A stretch of DNA of 64,000 nt from contig NZ_JACHGV010000011.1 in the NCBI RefSeq assembly GCF_014202475.1, positions 62,001 through 126,000 of the forward strand, read 5' to 3'. Made by a program: the position numbers and the translations under genes. Below the pieces are notes generated by a model, which worked only from the letters and a program-made list of their open reading frames with translations, was not told where the DNA came from and made no database searches. The first letter of the stretch is position 1, and every line of letters starts with the position of its first letter. Shown piece after piece: positions 23,532-33,447 of this stretch. This stretch comes from Streptomyces paradoxus. Its GTDB lineage: Bacteria; Actinomycetota; Actinomycetes; Streptomycetales; Streptomycetaceae.

Positions 23532-24239
23532 TCACCGGCCCGGCACGCTCCGCATCGTGGGGCGGAGGATCATGAGGGAGTCTTCCGAGCTCGCCACCAT
23601 GGCGAAGGGGAACCGGTCGAGCTCGAGGCAGAGCGCGACGTCGTCGGGGTGGACGCCCTGGCGCACACCTTCCGCCAGCTCGGCGGCGGCACGCGACGCA
23701 CCGGCGCGCCGGAGGAAGTCGGTCGCCTCCGTCCCGGCCTCGGTGGCCCGCATGGCGATGTACTGGGCGCACGCGAGGTCTTCATCGGCCTGCCCGCCCT
23801 CGCCGGTGACCACGAAGGTGACGCGGTCGCACGCGCGCGTCCGCAGGAGGCGGGCCGTCGCCTCCGCCACCACGAAGCCGGCGCACAGCACGAGCGACGC
23901 CTCCCTGACCGCGAGGGCGCCGACCGTCCCCGCCGTCGTCTTCTGCACGACGGTCCGCCCGGCGAGGTCGGCGGAGCGCAGCAGTCCCGGTGAGTTGACG
24001 GCGTCGAACCCGGGCGCGGGCGGACCGTCCTTGAGCGCCACCCAGTCGGGGTGGCGGGCCTTGAGCGCGAGGGCGTCGTCCAGCGATTCCGCGAGAACGA
24101 TCTTCTCCGCCCCTCGGGCGAAGGCCCAGGCGGCCACCGTGTAAGCACGCATGACGTCGACCACGACGGCCACGGACGGGGTTTCGGCGAGCTCCGGGAT
24201 GCCAAGGAACCGAGTCTCCATCGGGTCATGATCGCGCAT
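23532..24239 (-). CDS. comB: 2-phosphosulfolactate phosphatase (ComB) family protein
   Basis: 235 aa. ComB-family signatures are visible: VAVVVDVMRAYTVAAWAFARGA near the N-terminus, GFDAVNSPGLL, and DLAGRTVVQKTTAGT. Canonical ComB removes phosphate from 2-phosphosulfolactate in coenzyme M synthesis. Streptomyces does not make coenzyme M, so the real substrate is probably another phosphorylated acid. Start taken at ATG 24239 because GGAAGG lies just upstream; ATG 24221 would trim six residues. Confidence 0.82.
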   Translation of the reverse strand: MRDHDPMETRFLGIPELAETPSVAVVVDVMRAYTVAAWAFARGAEKIVLAESLDDALALKARHPDWVALKDGPPAPGFDAVNSPGLLRSADLAGRTVVQKTTAGTVGALAVREASLVLCAGFVVAEATARLLRTRACDRVTFVVTGEGGQADEDLACAQYIAMRATEAGTEATDFLRRAGASRAAAELAEGVRQGVHPDDVALCLELDRFPFAMVASSEDSLMILRPTMRSVPGR

Positions 24240-24370
24240 GCCCTTCCCGCGTCCAGCAGGATGCGGACAACAGGCCGGCCGCGGGGAGGACCGGGCGCCG
24301 ATCAGCAGGCTTCACGTGTGCGCTACATTTTGCCTTTCTTTGATCTCTACGCTTCGGAGTTGGCAACCCC

Positions 24371-24793
24371 ATGAGCGACATCGTCAATGGACTCGGGCGG
24401 GCCACCGCATACGGCGGTCTGGGACTGGTCCTGTTGCTCCTCGGCATCGTCCTGGTCGACGTGCTGACGCCTGGAAAGCTCGGGCGGCAGATATGGGAAC
24501 AGCGCAACCGTAACGCGGCCACCGTCCTCAGCTCCGCGCTGCTCGGTATCGGCGGCATCGTGTTCACGTCGATCTGGACGACGTACGAGGACTTCGGCAA
24601 GGGCCTTGTCTCGACCGCGGCGTTCGGGCTGCTGGGACTGGTGATGATGGCGCTGGCGTTCCTGCTCGTGGACCTGGTCACGCCGGGCCGCCTGGGTGCC
24701 ACGCTGGTCGAGACGGAGCCTCATCCCGCGGTCTGGGTGACGGCCTCGTGCAACCTCGCCGTGTCCGCCGTCATCGCGGCGTCCATCGCCTGA
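24371..24793 (+). CDS. DUF350-family membrane protein
   Basis: 140 aa with four hydrophobic segments arranged as two similar halves. The halves share VDxxTPGxLG: LGIVLVDVLTPGKLGRQIW near residue 30 and ALAFLLVDLVTPGRLGATLV near residue 100. This internal duplication is characteristic of DUF350 (YjfL) proteins, small inner-membrane proteins of unknown function. It lies 96 bases upstream of the arginine deiminase gene in the same direction, so they may be co-transcribed. Confidence 0.85.
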   Translation: MSDIVNGLGRATAYGGLGLVLLLLGIVLVDVLTPGKLGRQIWEQRNRNAATVLSSALLGIGGIVFTSIWTTYEDFGKGLVSTAAFGLLGLVMMALAFLLVDLVTPGRLGATLVETEPHPAVWVTASCNLAVSAVIAASIA

Positions 24794-24889
24794 ACCGCCG
24801 GCGAGGCAACTCCCGACGCACAGGGAACGCACAGGCACTGTTCCACCTCTTGCAGGGCGGAGAAGCCCCCCAACTGAGAGGAACGTGCC

Positions 24890-26872
24890 GTGCGTTCACC
24901 CAGACGTATACGTTCGCGCCTGTACCCGGCCGGGTCGGTGGTCCTGGCCATGGCTGCCGCCGGATCCGTGCTGGCAGGGCCGGCCGGCCCCGCCTTCGCC
25001 GCGGGGACGGGCGTAAGCGCCGATCTGCGGGCGGACGTGAACCGCGACGGCCGGGTCGATGTCACCGGTGGCAGCGACAACACGGGTGAGGACGGCTGGT
25101 CCGTCAACCGTGGAGCCGTGTACCTGCCCAACATCGATGACGACTCCAAGCGGTGTCCGGTGACCACGCCCGGTGGGGAGCCACTGACCGACGCCAAGCT
25201 GGCCGCGTGCAACGACGGCTCCGACACGAAGGTCAACGGCACCGCGGACGCGGCCGACCTCGCCCGGATGCGTTCCGTGCCCATGCCCGGCCTTCCCGCG
25301 GACGCCAAGGGCAGTCTGAAGATCACCACGGGAGGCAAGCACGCGCACCTCTTCCTCAAGCGGGCCGGCAAGTGGATCCCGGTGACGTCCGGGACCCGGC
25401 TGACGGCCGCCGAGTTGCGCTCCGGGGCGGAGTTCGGGATCGAGGCCACCGACGTCGTCCGTGACACCGCCAAGTGGGACGGCCGTGCGGTGGTCCGGCT
25501 GACGGTGACGTCCGGACAGAAGTCCACCTCCGACGCCGTGACCCTGCGCGTCGCGCCGCTGCTGACGCAGCATCACCTCCAGAACACGCAGCAGGTGATG
25601 GTGTCCAAGGTCCAGGGCAACGGCCCGGACAGCCGTCTGCAGCGCCAGTTCGTCGCCGCTCTCGGGAAGGAGGTCAAGAAGGCCGGGATCACGACGCCCC
25701 TGATCACCTTCGAGAAGTACGCCGACCGCTGGGCCCAGGACTTCGTCGAACCGGCCTACGTCAGCATGACCGGGCCGGGCGGTCAGCGGCAGGTGATGCG
25801 CGTGATGCTGCGGTCCGCCCAGCCGGACCGGGACGCGGGCCGGGAGCTGTTCGAGAGGGTGCGCGGCCGGGACATCGGTGTCGTGCAGGTGACCGACAGG
25901 GCGGAGCCCGACGACTGGTCGCTGAACTCCATGGGGAACCTGGAGACCATCCCTCCCTACGCGCACGGCGGACGCTCCTTCCCGGCCGGCCGGATCATCA
26001 TGGGCGAGCGCAAGGACAGCGGGGCGCGCCCGTCGAAGGTGATGCGGACGATGCTCACCTCGCAGGGACTGCAGAACCCGCTGCTGCTGGACACCTCCTG
26101 GCTGGGCGTCGGCCACGTCGACGAGTTCGTGCAGTTCCTGCCCGCCGACACCCCGCGCGGCTGGCGCATCGGCATCGCCGACCCGCAGGCGGGGCTGCGG
26201 CTGCTGCGCGACGCCAAGCGCGACGGCCACGGCAGGACGAAGATGTTCTCCGTCCCCGGTCGCAGTGGCACTCCGGCGCCCAAGGAGACCATCGACCAGG
26301 CGCTCGCCTCCCGTCATCTGGTGGCCGACAACGAGATGGCGGCGCGTCGCATCGCGGCCAACCTGGAGATCCTCAAGCGCGAGACGGGGGTCACCGACGA
26401 GGAGATCGTGCGGGTGCCCGCCCTGTACACCCGTGACTCGGAGGCCCTGACCGCCGACGGACAGGAGGTTCCCGTGCCGCGTCTGACGCGCATGGGCGCC
26501 GGTTCCGACCTCGTGGACAGCCTCCGGGAGCAGGGCCAGCAGAAGTGGCTCGCCGAGAACCCCGCCCAACGGGCGGCGGCTCCGGCCACGGTGACGACCA
26601 GCGCATACGTGCCGGGTGCGGTCAACGGCGTGCTCCTGGGGCGCGACCGCTACCTCGCGCCCCGCCAGTGGGGACCCGTCATCGGCGGCAAGGACATCTT
26701 CACGGAAGCCGTGACCGCCGCCTACCAGCGGGTCGGCCTGAATGTCTCGTACATCGACGACTGGTACACGTACCACCTCGGTATGGGTGAGGTGCACTGC
26801 GGCACCAACACCCTGCGCGACGCGACGGCCGCGTGGTGGCAGCGCCCGGTGGCGAGTGGCGACGGGGCATAG
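24890..26872 (+). CDS. Secreted protein-arginine deiminase (PAD family)
   Basis: 660 aa; GTG 24890 with GAGAGGAA upstream. An N-terminal signal peptide (SVVLAMAAAGSVLAG, cleavage near AFAA) marks it as exported. A beta-rich middle domain with a calcium-site-like DVNRDGRVDVTGG leads to the deiminase domain. Active-site elements match animal PAD enzymes: WAQDFVEPAYV (Asp), VGHVDEFVQF (His and Asp) and nucleophile Cys637 in GEVHCGTNT. The enzyme should convert peptidyl arginine to citrulline outside the cell. Full-length and apparently active. Physiological targets are unknown. Confidence 0.92.
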   Translation: MRSPRRIRSRLYPAGSVVLAMAAAGSVLAGPAGPAFAAGTGVSADLRADVNRDGRVDVTGGSDNTGEDGWSVNRGAVYLPNIDDDSKRCPVTTPGGEPLTDAKLAACNDGSDTKVNGTADAADLARMRSVPMPGLPADAKGSLKITTGGKHAHLFLKRAGKWIPVTSGTRLTAAELRSGAEFGIEATDVVRDTAKWDGRAVVRLTVTSGQKSTSDAVTLRVAPLLTQHHLQNTQQVMVSKVQGNGPDSRLQRQFVAALGKEVKKAGITTPLITFEKYADRWAQDFVEPAYVSMTGPGGQRQVMRVMLRSAQPDRDAGRELFERVRGRDIGVVQVTDRAEPDDWSLNSMGNLETIPPYAHGGRSFPAGRIIMGERKDSGARPSKVMRTMLTSQGLQNPLLLDTSWLGVGHVDEFVQFLPADTPRGWRIGIADPQAGLRLLRDAKRDGHGRTKMFSVPGRSGTPAPKETIDQALASRHLVADNEMAARRIAANLEILKRETGVTDEEIVRVPALYTRDSEALTADGQEVPVPRLTRMGAGSDLVDSLREQGQQKWLAENPAQRAAAPATVTTSAYVPGAVNGVLLGRDRYLAPRQWGPVIGGKDIFTEAVTAAYQRVGLNVSYIDDWYTYHLGMGEVHCGTNTLRDATAAWWQRPVASGDGA

Positions 26873-27161
26873 CCGGCGAGTGGCTACCGGCTGCGGGTGC
26901 GGGGTCCGTCGTACTGCTGGTCCGTGACGGGCTCCGCCCACCGGGTCTCGGGGGTGCCGTCGCCGGTGCCCTCCGAGGAGGGCTTGCGTCTGCTCGCCTC
27001 CTGGGCCGCGACGCAGGAGACCCCGGCTCCCTCGCAGCACAGGCCATGACCGTAGGGGGGAGGTCACAGCCACCGCTGTGCCGCCTCGACGCTGTCGCCG
27101 CCGCTGACCGGGGCCGCCTCCACGGGATCCGGCTCGCCACCGTCTGCCGGCCCGCCCCTGA

Positions 27162-27680
27162 TCAGTGCCCGGCGGCCGCCTTCACCAGGGCGACCGCCAC
27201 ACCGATCGCCGCGTCCACGAGGCCCGCCACCGTCGCCGCCACGGCGCCGCCTCCCATGCGCAGCCCGCCCACACAGCCCCACAGGAAGAGGGAGAAGACG
27301 CCCACCCCCGCCGCCGTCATCAGCGCGGCGTCCAGGGACAGGACGTCCAGCGCGGCCAGGGCGATCAGCACGGCCGGACCCACGGCGCAGGACAGCAGGG
27401 GGCTGCTGACGTACAGCATGCGGCGCAGCTCGCGGCCGGTGGCGAGGTGGCGGTGGACCGTGCGGTGGGCCTGCTGGTCGGCGACCAACGCCGCGAGCCA
27501 CAGCCCCAGTGCGGTCGTCAGGACCGTGGCGACGGCGCCGAGGGAACCCACGTCGCCGAGGGACAGTCCGACCACGACGGCGATCATCGTGATGGTCGCG
27601 TAGATCCGCTCCTTGAGACGGTCCGCAAGTACACCGGCCTCCGTGCCGGCCGGCACATCCGCTCCCCGGTCGTCCGCCAC
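27162..27680 (-). CDS. Predicted membrane protein, four hydrophobic segments
   Basis: 172 aa from GTG 27680 (AGGGG upstream). A short acidic N-terminus leads to hydrophobic segments around residues 30-65, 90-115, 118-140 and 148-168, with a basic cytoplasmic-type loop (DQQAHRTVHRHLATGRELRR) between the second and third. I recognise the general look of uncharacterised actinobacterial integral membrane proteins but no named family. The preceding 290 bases (26873-27161) hold no convincing gene. Confidence 0.7.
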   Translation of the reverse strand: MADDRGADVPAGTEAGVLADRLKERIYATITMIAVVVGLSLGDVGSLGAVATVLTTALGLWLAALVADQQAHRTVHRHLATGRELRRMLYVSSPLLSCAVGPAVLIALAALDVLSLDAALMTAAGVGVFSLFLWGCVGGLRMGGGAVAATVAGLVDAAIGVAVALVKAAAGH

Positions 27681-27829
27681 CTGATGCCCCTCGCCTGTCC
27701 CGGGACGCGGGTGCCGCGTCCCTGCCCGGTCGTCGCGGCACCCGCGCTGTGCGTAAGCCGGTCACGGCTACCAGCATGCCTCCCGCCGCCGCCCGGGACC
27801 GGTAACGCCGCTGCGTTCGGGCGGTGGAG

Positions 27830-28177
27830 CTACGGCTCTGCCGGGCGGGTGTAGCCGTAGGCGCGCTCGACCTTGGCAATGTGGAGCGCGAACGAGGCAT
27901 ACCAGTGCTCGCGTCCGCGCCCACGGGCCAGGGTGTGTTCGGCGTGATTGCGCCAAGCGGCGATCGACTCCTCGTCCCTCCAGTACGACACCGTGACCCC
28001 CAGGCCGTCCGCCCCGCGGGCGGAGTCGGCACCGAGGAATCCCGGCTGGTCGGCAGCGAGATTCATCATCCGCTCGTTCGTCTCCGCGTAGCCGTTGTCG
28101 CCTGCTGTCCGCACGGCGGTGAACACCACGGCGTAGTAGGGCGGGGCGGGCAGCGACGCGGGCGCGACATCGGTCAC
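27830..28177 (-). CDS. Antibiotic-biosynthesis-monooxygenase (ABM) domain protein
   Basis: 115 aa from GTG 28177 (GGAGG 6 bases upstream); the open frame extends to 28405 but has no ribosome site there. Ferredoxin-like ABM fold: YYAVVFTAVRTAGDNGYAET, QPGFLGADSARGADGLGVTV, SYWRDEESIAAWRNHAEH, GREHWYASFALHIAKVER. Proteins of this size and with these sequences are usually small cofactor-free oxygenases or binding proteins of unknown function. Stand-alone gene. Confidence 0.85.
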   Translation of the reverse strand: MTDVAPASLPAPPYYAVVFTAVRTAGDNGYAETNERMMNLAADQPGFLGADSARGADGLGVTVSYWRDEESIAAWRNHAEHTLARGRGREHWYASFALHIAKVERAYGYTRPAEP

Positions 28178-28344
28178 GGAGGTCCTCCAACAGACGACAC
28201 CGGCAGCTTCGCCTCGAACGATCTCGCGCACCCGTCCGAGCACACAACCACCCGATCGGGGAACTCCTGATTGGCCGTGTGACGTCTGTTCGGCAGGGGT
28301 GAGCGGCCATAAGGTGAGCGGCCTTCGCGTTCTGGGGAGGTCTC

Positions 28345-29412
<1,068 letters not shown>

Positions 29413-29414
29413 CC

Positions 29415-30524
29415 ATGGCACGAAGACTTTTCGTCGCAGCCATCGCCATCGCCATGACGATCATGGCCGGCATGAGCTCGGCCGGGGCGGACACGGCGTC
29501 CTGGCAGCACGTTCCGGTCCCGGCGCAGGTGCGGCCGCAGGCCGGGTTGAACGAGGCCGTGGCGTTCGGGCCGGACCGGGCCTGGGCGGTGGGTGCCGAC
29601 GCCGTCGGCCGCGAGGCGCCGGGCTTCCCGCTGGCACTGCGCTGGGACGGAACGGCGTGGCATCGCCAGAGCCTGCCCGGGATCCGCTGGCAGGGAGAGC
29701 TGCTGTCCGTCGCCGGCACCTCACCGGCCGCCCTCTGGGCGGTCGGCCGCGACACGGCGGGCGCGACCCGCCTGCTCCGCTTCGACGGCGACGCCTGGTC
29801 CGAGAGCCGGCCGCCGCGCGGTGTGGTGCTGACCAGGGTCGTCACCGGCGGCGGTGAGACCTGGCTGATCGGTACGCGGGACGGTGGGCAGGTGCTGCTG
29901 CGGCGGGACGGGCGCGCCTGGCAGGACGTGCCGGCACCGCCGGGAGCCGTGTACGGCCTGCACGTCCTGGCGGCGGACGACGTCTGGGCCGCGGGCGAGA
30001 CCGCCTCGGGTGCGGCGGTGTCGCACTGGGACGGGCGGGCGTGGCGTCAGACGGTCGTGGACGGGTTCCCGCGGTCGGCCGTCGGCAGTGTGCTGGCGGT
30101 CTCGCCGACGGAGGTGTGGGCGGGCGGTACCGCCGGGTTCGTCGGCGGTCCGGTGGGCCGGCCGATTCCGCCCCTGCTGGTCCGCTTCGACGGGCAGGCG
30201 TGGAACCGGGTGACCGTGCCCACCGACTTCGGCGGCATCACGTCGCTGGCGCCCAACGCGTCCGGCGGGCTCGGCTGGGTCTCGGTGGCCCGCTCTCAGA
30301 AGTGGGGCCCGCCGGGCAGCACTCCCCCGTGGGTCCCCGGGCCCGATTTCCTCGCCTGGAACGGCCAGTCGTTCACCGAGTACGGCGAACCGGCCGTTGC
30401 CGGTGAGGGTGACTCCAGGACGCTGCGGCTGGCGCCGGTGCCGGGCACGGCGACGGTTTGGTCGGTCGGCCGCGCCGACGGCCCCGAGGGCACCTTCGCC
30501 CCGCGCGTCCTGCGGTACGGCTGA
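29415..30524 (+). CDS. Secreted propeller-like protein B (paralogue of A)
   Basis: 369 aa; ATG 29415, with GGGAGG covering the end of the previous gene. Signal peptide FVAAIAIAMTIMAGMSSAGA. At least six blade-like repeats share the pattern 'avWAvGxxxxxxxxLLxRxDGxxWxxxx': RAWAVGADAVGRE, LRWDGTAWHRQSL, ALWAVGRDTAGATRL, DVWAAGETASGAAVSHW and EVWAGGTAGFVGG. It shares overall layout with the preceding gene product. A secreted binding or surface role is possible; no catalytic residues are recognisable. Confidence 0.8.
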   Translation: MARRLFVAAIAIAMTIMAGMSSAGADTASWQHVPVPAQVRPQAGLNEAVAFGPDRAWAVGADAVGREAPGFPLALRWDGTAWHRQSLPGIRWQGELLSVAGTSPAALWAVGRDTAGATRLLRFDGDAWSESRPPRGVVLTRVVTGGGETWLIGTRDGGQVLLRRDGRAWQDVPAPPGAVYGLHVLAADDVWAAGETASGAAVSHWDGRAWRQTVVDGFPRSAVGSVLAVSPTEVWAGGTAGFVGGPVGRPIPPLLVRFDGQAWNRVTVPTDFGGITSLAPNASGGLGWVSVARSQKWGPPGSTPPWVPGPDFLAWNGQSFTEYGEPAVAGEGDSRTLRLAPVPGTATVWSVGRADGPEGTFAPRVLRYG

Positions 30525-30557
30525 GATGCCCCGCCGAGCGGTCGACGCGGTCGCCCC

Positions 30558-30935
30558 TCAGTGGCGGACCAGACCGAACGGATGCCCCGCCGGGTCGGCA
30601 TAGATCCGCCAACTCCGCCCGTCCCTGCCGGCGTCCAGCACGGTTGCCCCTTGGGCCAGGACCTGCTCTTCCGCATGGTCCAGGTCCGCGACTCCGAAGT
30701 CGAGGTGCAACTGCTGCGGCCTGGCCGGATCGGGCCACGCGGGCGGCCGGTAGGGCGTCACCCGCTGGAAGGCGAGGACGGCACCGGACGCCGTGTGCAG
30801 CGTCGCCCAGGCGTCGCTCAGCGCCCATCTCCGGTCCGGCTGGTTGACGGTGCCGCCGAGAAGCGACCGGTAGAACACGGCCAGCTCCACCGGTTCGGGG
30901 CAATCCAGCACCACGCACTGCAGGTCAGCGATCAC
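30558..30935 (-). CDS. VOC-family (glyoxalase-like) protein
   Basis: 125 aa. Single VOC unit: MIADLQCVVLDCPEPVELAV at the start, LGGTVNQPDRRW, LHLDFGVADLDHAEEQVLAQ and IYADPAGHPFGLVRH at the end. This belongs to the glyoxalase-like group of small Streptomyces proteins often implicated in resistance or unknown small-molecule binding. Metal ligands cannot be fixed by eye. It converges with propeller gene B and starts just beside the terminator of the neighbouring ABC operon. Confidence 0.85.
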   Translation of the reverse strand: MIADLQCVVLDCPEPVELAVFYRSLLGGTVNQPDRRWALSDAWATLHTASGAVLAFQRVTPYRPPAWPDPARPQQLHLDFGVADLDHAEEQVLAQGATVLDAGRDGRSWRIYADPAGHPFGLVRH

Positions 30936-30950
30936 GGGCCGATCCTAGGG

Positions 30951-30989
30951 GGTGGTTCTTCGCCTGCTCTCGGCAGGCGAAGAACCACC
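30951..30989 (-). terminator. Strong terminator hairpin after the ABC importer operon
   Basis: Perfect 17-bp stem GGTGGTTCTTCGCCTGC with its complement and a 5-base loop TCTCG. It begins 26 bases after the stop of the substrate-binding gene and shields the VOC gene from read-through. Confidence 0.88.
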
Positions 30990-31015
30990 GCCCGGGTGGG
31001 ACCGGGCCCCTGGTG

Positions 31016-32311
31016 TCACTGAGAGCGAGAAGCGAGGTACTGCTCGACGCCCGGCGCGGTATGGGCGTCTTCGACGTTCACCGCGGCTCCCACCGCCTTG
31101 GCGTCCGGCTTGTGCACGTACGTCGAGGTGTTCGCGGGCTTCGCCTTGTCGGAGAAGTTCTGTGCGGTGCCGAGGCCGACGTCGACACTGGACTGGGAGC
31201 GGTGGGCCTTGACCACGTCCTCGCGGGCCAGACTGCCGTTCTCACAGGCCTTCTTCAGGTCGGTGCCCATCAACTGGGCGGCGTTGTAGCCGGAGAGCAC
31301 GCCGGAGTCGACGAGGGAGTCCGGGTACTTCTTCTTGTAGGCGGCGACCATCTTGCGCACGCCGGCCAGGTCGGAGCTGACCGCGGGTGCGGCGCTGACC
31401 ACGTTCAGCATGGCCGCCAGGGCGGGGGCGGCCGGGGTCTTCATCAGCTGCGGCGCGTAGCCGGGGGCGCTGCTGACGACGGGCACCTTCAGGCCCCGGG
31501 AGGCCGCCACGCCGACCAGTGAGGCCGTCTGGGCCGGTCCCGCGCTGATCAGGATCGCCTTGACGCCTTCCTTGCGCAGGGCCGAGACCTGTGCGGACAG
31601 GTCGGTGTCCGTGGCCTTGATCTTCTGGCCGGCCAGCTTGAGGCCCGCCTTCTTCGCGGCCCATCGCGAGCCCTCCAGCGCGTTCGCGCCGTAGTCGCCC
31701 TCGAAGTAGACGTGGCCGATCGTGTCGCCCTTCGCGAGTCCCTTGGTGCGGGTGAGGAAGTCGACCGCGGCGATCATGTCGATGTCGTAGGTGGTGCCCA
31801 GGACCTGGACCGCGTCGCGGTCGAGCAGGGAGGCGGCCCAGGCCTGCGGGAAGGTGAGGACCTTGTCCCGCTCGATGTCGTCGAGCAGCGCGGCCATCAC
31901 GGGCGAGCCGATGACCTGGGGCAGTGCCACGACGTCCGCGGAGAGGTCGGCGTAGGCGGTGACGGCCTTCTGGACGTCGTAGCCGTGGTCCTTGACGACG
32001 ATCTCGACACGCCGGTCGCAGATGCCGCCGCGGGCGTTGACCTCGTCCGCCCACATCTGCTGGGCCTGCACGATGCTCTTGCCGAGGGTCGCGTAGGGGC
32101 CGGTGAGGTCCGTCAGGGCGCCGAGTCTGATGGTCTTTCCGGTCACGCCGGGCCCGGTCTTGATGCCGTCGGCGCCGTCGTCGGTGCTCCCCGAGGAGCC
32201 GGCCTTGGAGCTGCATCCGGTGCCCGCGAGCAGCAGGGCGGCGAGGGCCGTGGCCAGGAGCGTCCTGGTGCGTGGTGCGGCGCGGTGCGTGTGGTGGTGC
32301 ATGGGCTTCAC
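31016..32311 (-). CDS. LivK-type (branched-chain amino acid family) ABC substrate-binding lipoprotein
   Basis: 431 aa. Signal peptide with lipobox (LAGTGCSS). The mature part is a two-lobed type I binding protein: IRLGALTDLTGPYATLGKS, NARGGICDRRVEIVVKDHGYD, VLTFPQAWAASLLDRDAVQ and KAILISAGPAQTASLVGVAA. Unlike most clusters its gene is last in the operon, overlapping the LivM-type gene by 4 bases. LivK-family proteins bind branched amino acids, urea, amides or aromatic acids; ligand unassigned. A strong hairpin follows. Confidence 0.9.
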   Translation of the reverse strand: MKPMHHHTHRAAPRTRTLLATALAALLLAGTGCSSKAGSSGSTDDGADGIKTGPGVTGKTIRLGALTDLTGPYATLGKSIVQAQQMWADEVNARGGICDRRVEIVVKDHGYDVQKAVTAYADLSADVVALPQVIGSPVMAALLDDIERDKVLTFPQAWAASLLDRDAVQVLGTTYDIDMIAAVDFLTRTKGLAKGDTIGHVYFEGDYGANALEGSRWAAKKAGLKLAGQKIKATDTDLSAQVSALRKEGVKAILISAGPAQTASLVGVAASRGLKVPVVSSAPGYAPQLMKTPAAPALAAMLNVVSAAPAVSSDLAGVRKMVAAYKKKYPDSLVDSGVLSGYNAAQLMGTDLKKACENGSLAREDVVKAHRSQSSVDVGLGTAQNFSDKAKPANTSTYVHKPDAKAVGAAVNVEDAHTAPGVEQYLASRSQ

Positions 32312-33447
32312 GGGGTGGGCTCCTTGGCTCGTACGGCCGACGTGGGCGGTCGGGACGGAGAAGTGGTACCGGCGGGTGGTGGGGCGGCCCGGCGGCCGCG
32401 CAGGCGTGCCCGCAGACGGCGGACCAGACCGTGCAGGCCGTCGGGGGCGAAGAGGAGGATGAGGACGATCGCCGCTCCGTAGAGGTAGCGGGCGGCTTCG
32501 GTGGGGCCGACCGTGCCGTCGGTGGTGCCGGGCGCGGCCACCAGCGGGAGCTGGTCGGCGTAACGGGTCATCAGCAGGGGCAGCGCGGTGACGAAGACGG
32601 CTCCCGCGGTGGCTCCGGCCACCGACCCGAGACCGCCGATGACGATCATGGCGAGGTAGTCGACCGACAGCACGAGGCCGAAGTAGTCGGGCACGACGCG
32701 GCGGAAGGAGAGGGCGAGCATCACTCCGGCCAGGCCCGCGTACATCGACGACACCACGAAGGCCGCCGAGCGGTAGCGGGAGACGTTCACGCCCATCACG
32801 GCGGCGGCGGTCTCGCTGTCCCGCAGCGCCACCAGGGCGCGTCCCGGACGGCCGTGGAGCAGTCCGCGGGCGGTGAACCAGGTGACCGCGAACAGCGCCA
32901 GTCCCAGGTACCAGAGCCGTTCCTCGGCGCCGAACGGGACGCCCAGCAGGGTCAGTTCGGAGTCCGTGGAGAAGGAGAAGCCGCCCAGTTCCAGGGGCGG
33001 CACCGAGCGGCCGTTGAATCCGCCTGTGACGGAGTCGGCGGTCAGCAGGACGTGGTGGCCGAGGAAGACCAGGGCCAGGGTGGCGACGCCCAGGTAGATG
33101 CCGCGCACCCGGCCGGCGACGGGGCTGAAGATCCCGCCGGCCGCCCCGGCGAGCAGCACCGCGAGCACGGCGGCCACGGCGGTGGGCAGACCCGGTCCGG
33201 GTTCACCGGCCAGCCAGACGTAGCCGTAGGCGCCCATGGCCAGGAAGAAGGCGTGCCCGAGGGAGAGCTGGCCCGCTGTGCCGGAGAGCAGTCCCAGGCC
33301 CACCGCGCCCACGGCCGCCGCCATCGAGAACAGTCCGATGCGCAGCCAGAACGCGTCGAGGTAGAAGGGCAGGGCGCACAGGACGGCGACGGCCGCGAGG
33401 GTCCAGCCCAGCCGGATCGCGCGGGCGCGCGGGAGTCGCTCAGACAC
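32308..33447 (-). CDS. LivM-type ABC permease
   Basis: 379 aa. Around ten hydrophobic segments with family motifs LLSGTAGQLSLGHAFFLAMG, ALVALRDSETAAAVMGVNVSR (EAA-like coupling loop) and YLAMIVIGGLGSVAGATAG. The extended C-terminal tail (RLRARLRGRRAAPPPAGTTS) is hydrophilic. It overlaps the upstream LivH-type gene by 8 bases and the downstream binding-protein gene by 4. It forms the channel with the LivH-type protein. Confidence 0.92.
   Translation of the reverse strand: MSERLPRARAIRLGWTLAAVAVLCALPFYLDAFWLRIGLFSMAAAVGAVGLGLLSGTAGQLSLGHAFFLAMGAYGYVWLAGEPGPGLPTAVAAVLAVLLAGAAGGIFSPVAGRVRGIYLGVATLALVFLGHHVLLTADSVTGGFNGRSVPPLELGGFSFSTDSELTLLGVPFGAEERLWYLGLALFAVTWFTARGLLHGRPGRALVALRDSETAAAVMGVNVSRYRSAAFVVSSMYAGLAGVMLALSFRRVVPDYFGLVLSVDYLAMIVIGGLGSVAGATAGAVFVTALPLLMTRYADQLPLVAAPGTTDGTVGPTEAARYLYGAAIVLILLFAPDGLHGLVRRLRARLRGRRAAPPPAGTTSPSRPPTSAVRAKEPTP

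Noticed and set aside
24896..27073. 725-codon leftward open frame over the arginine deiminase gene
   Set aside because: The opposite frame encodes signal peptide and PAD motifs in order. This one has no family-like content.
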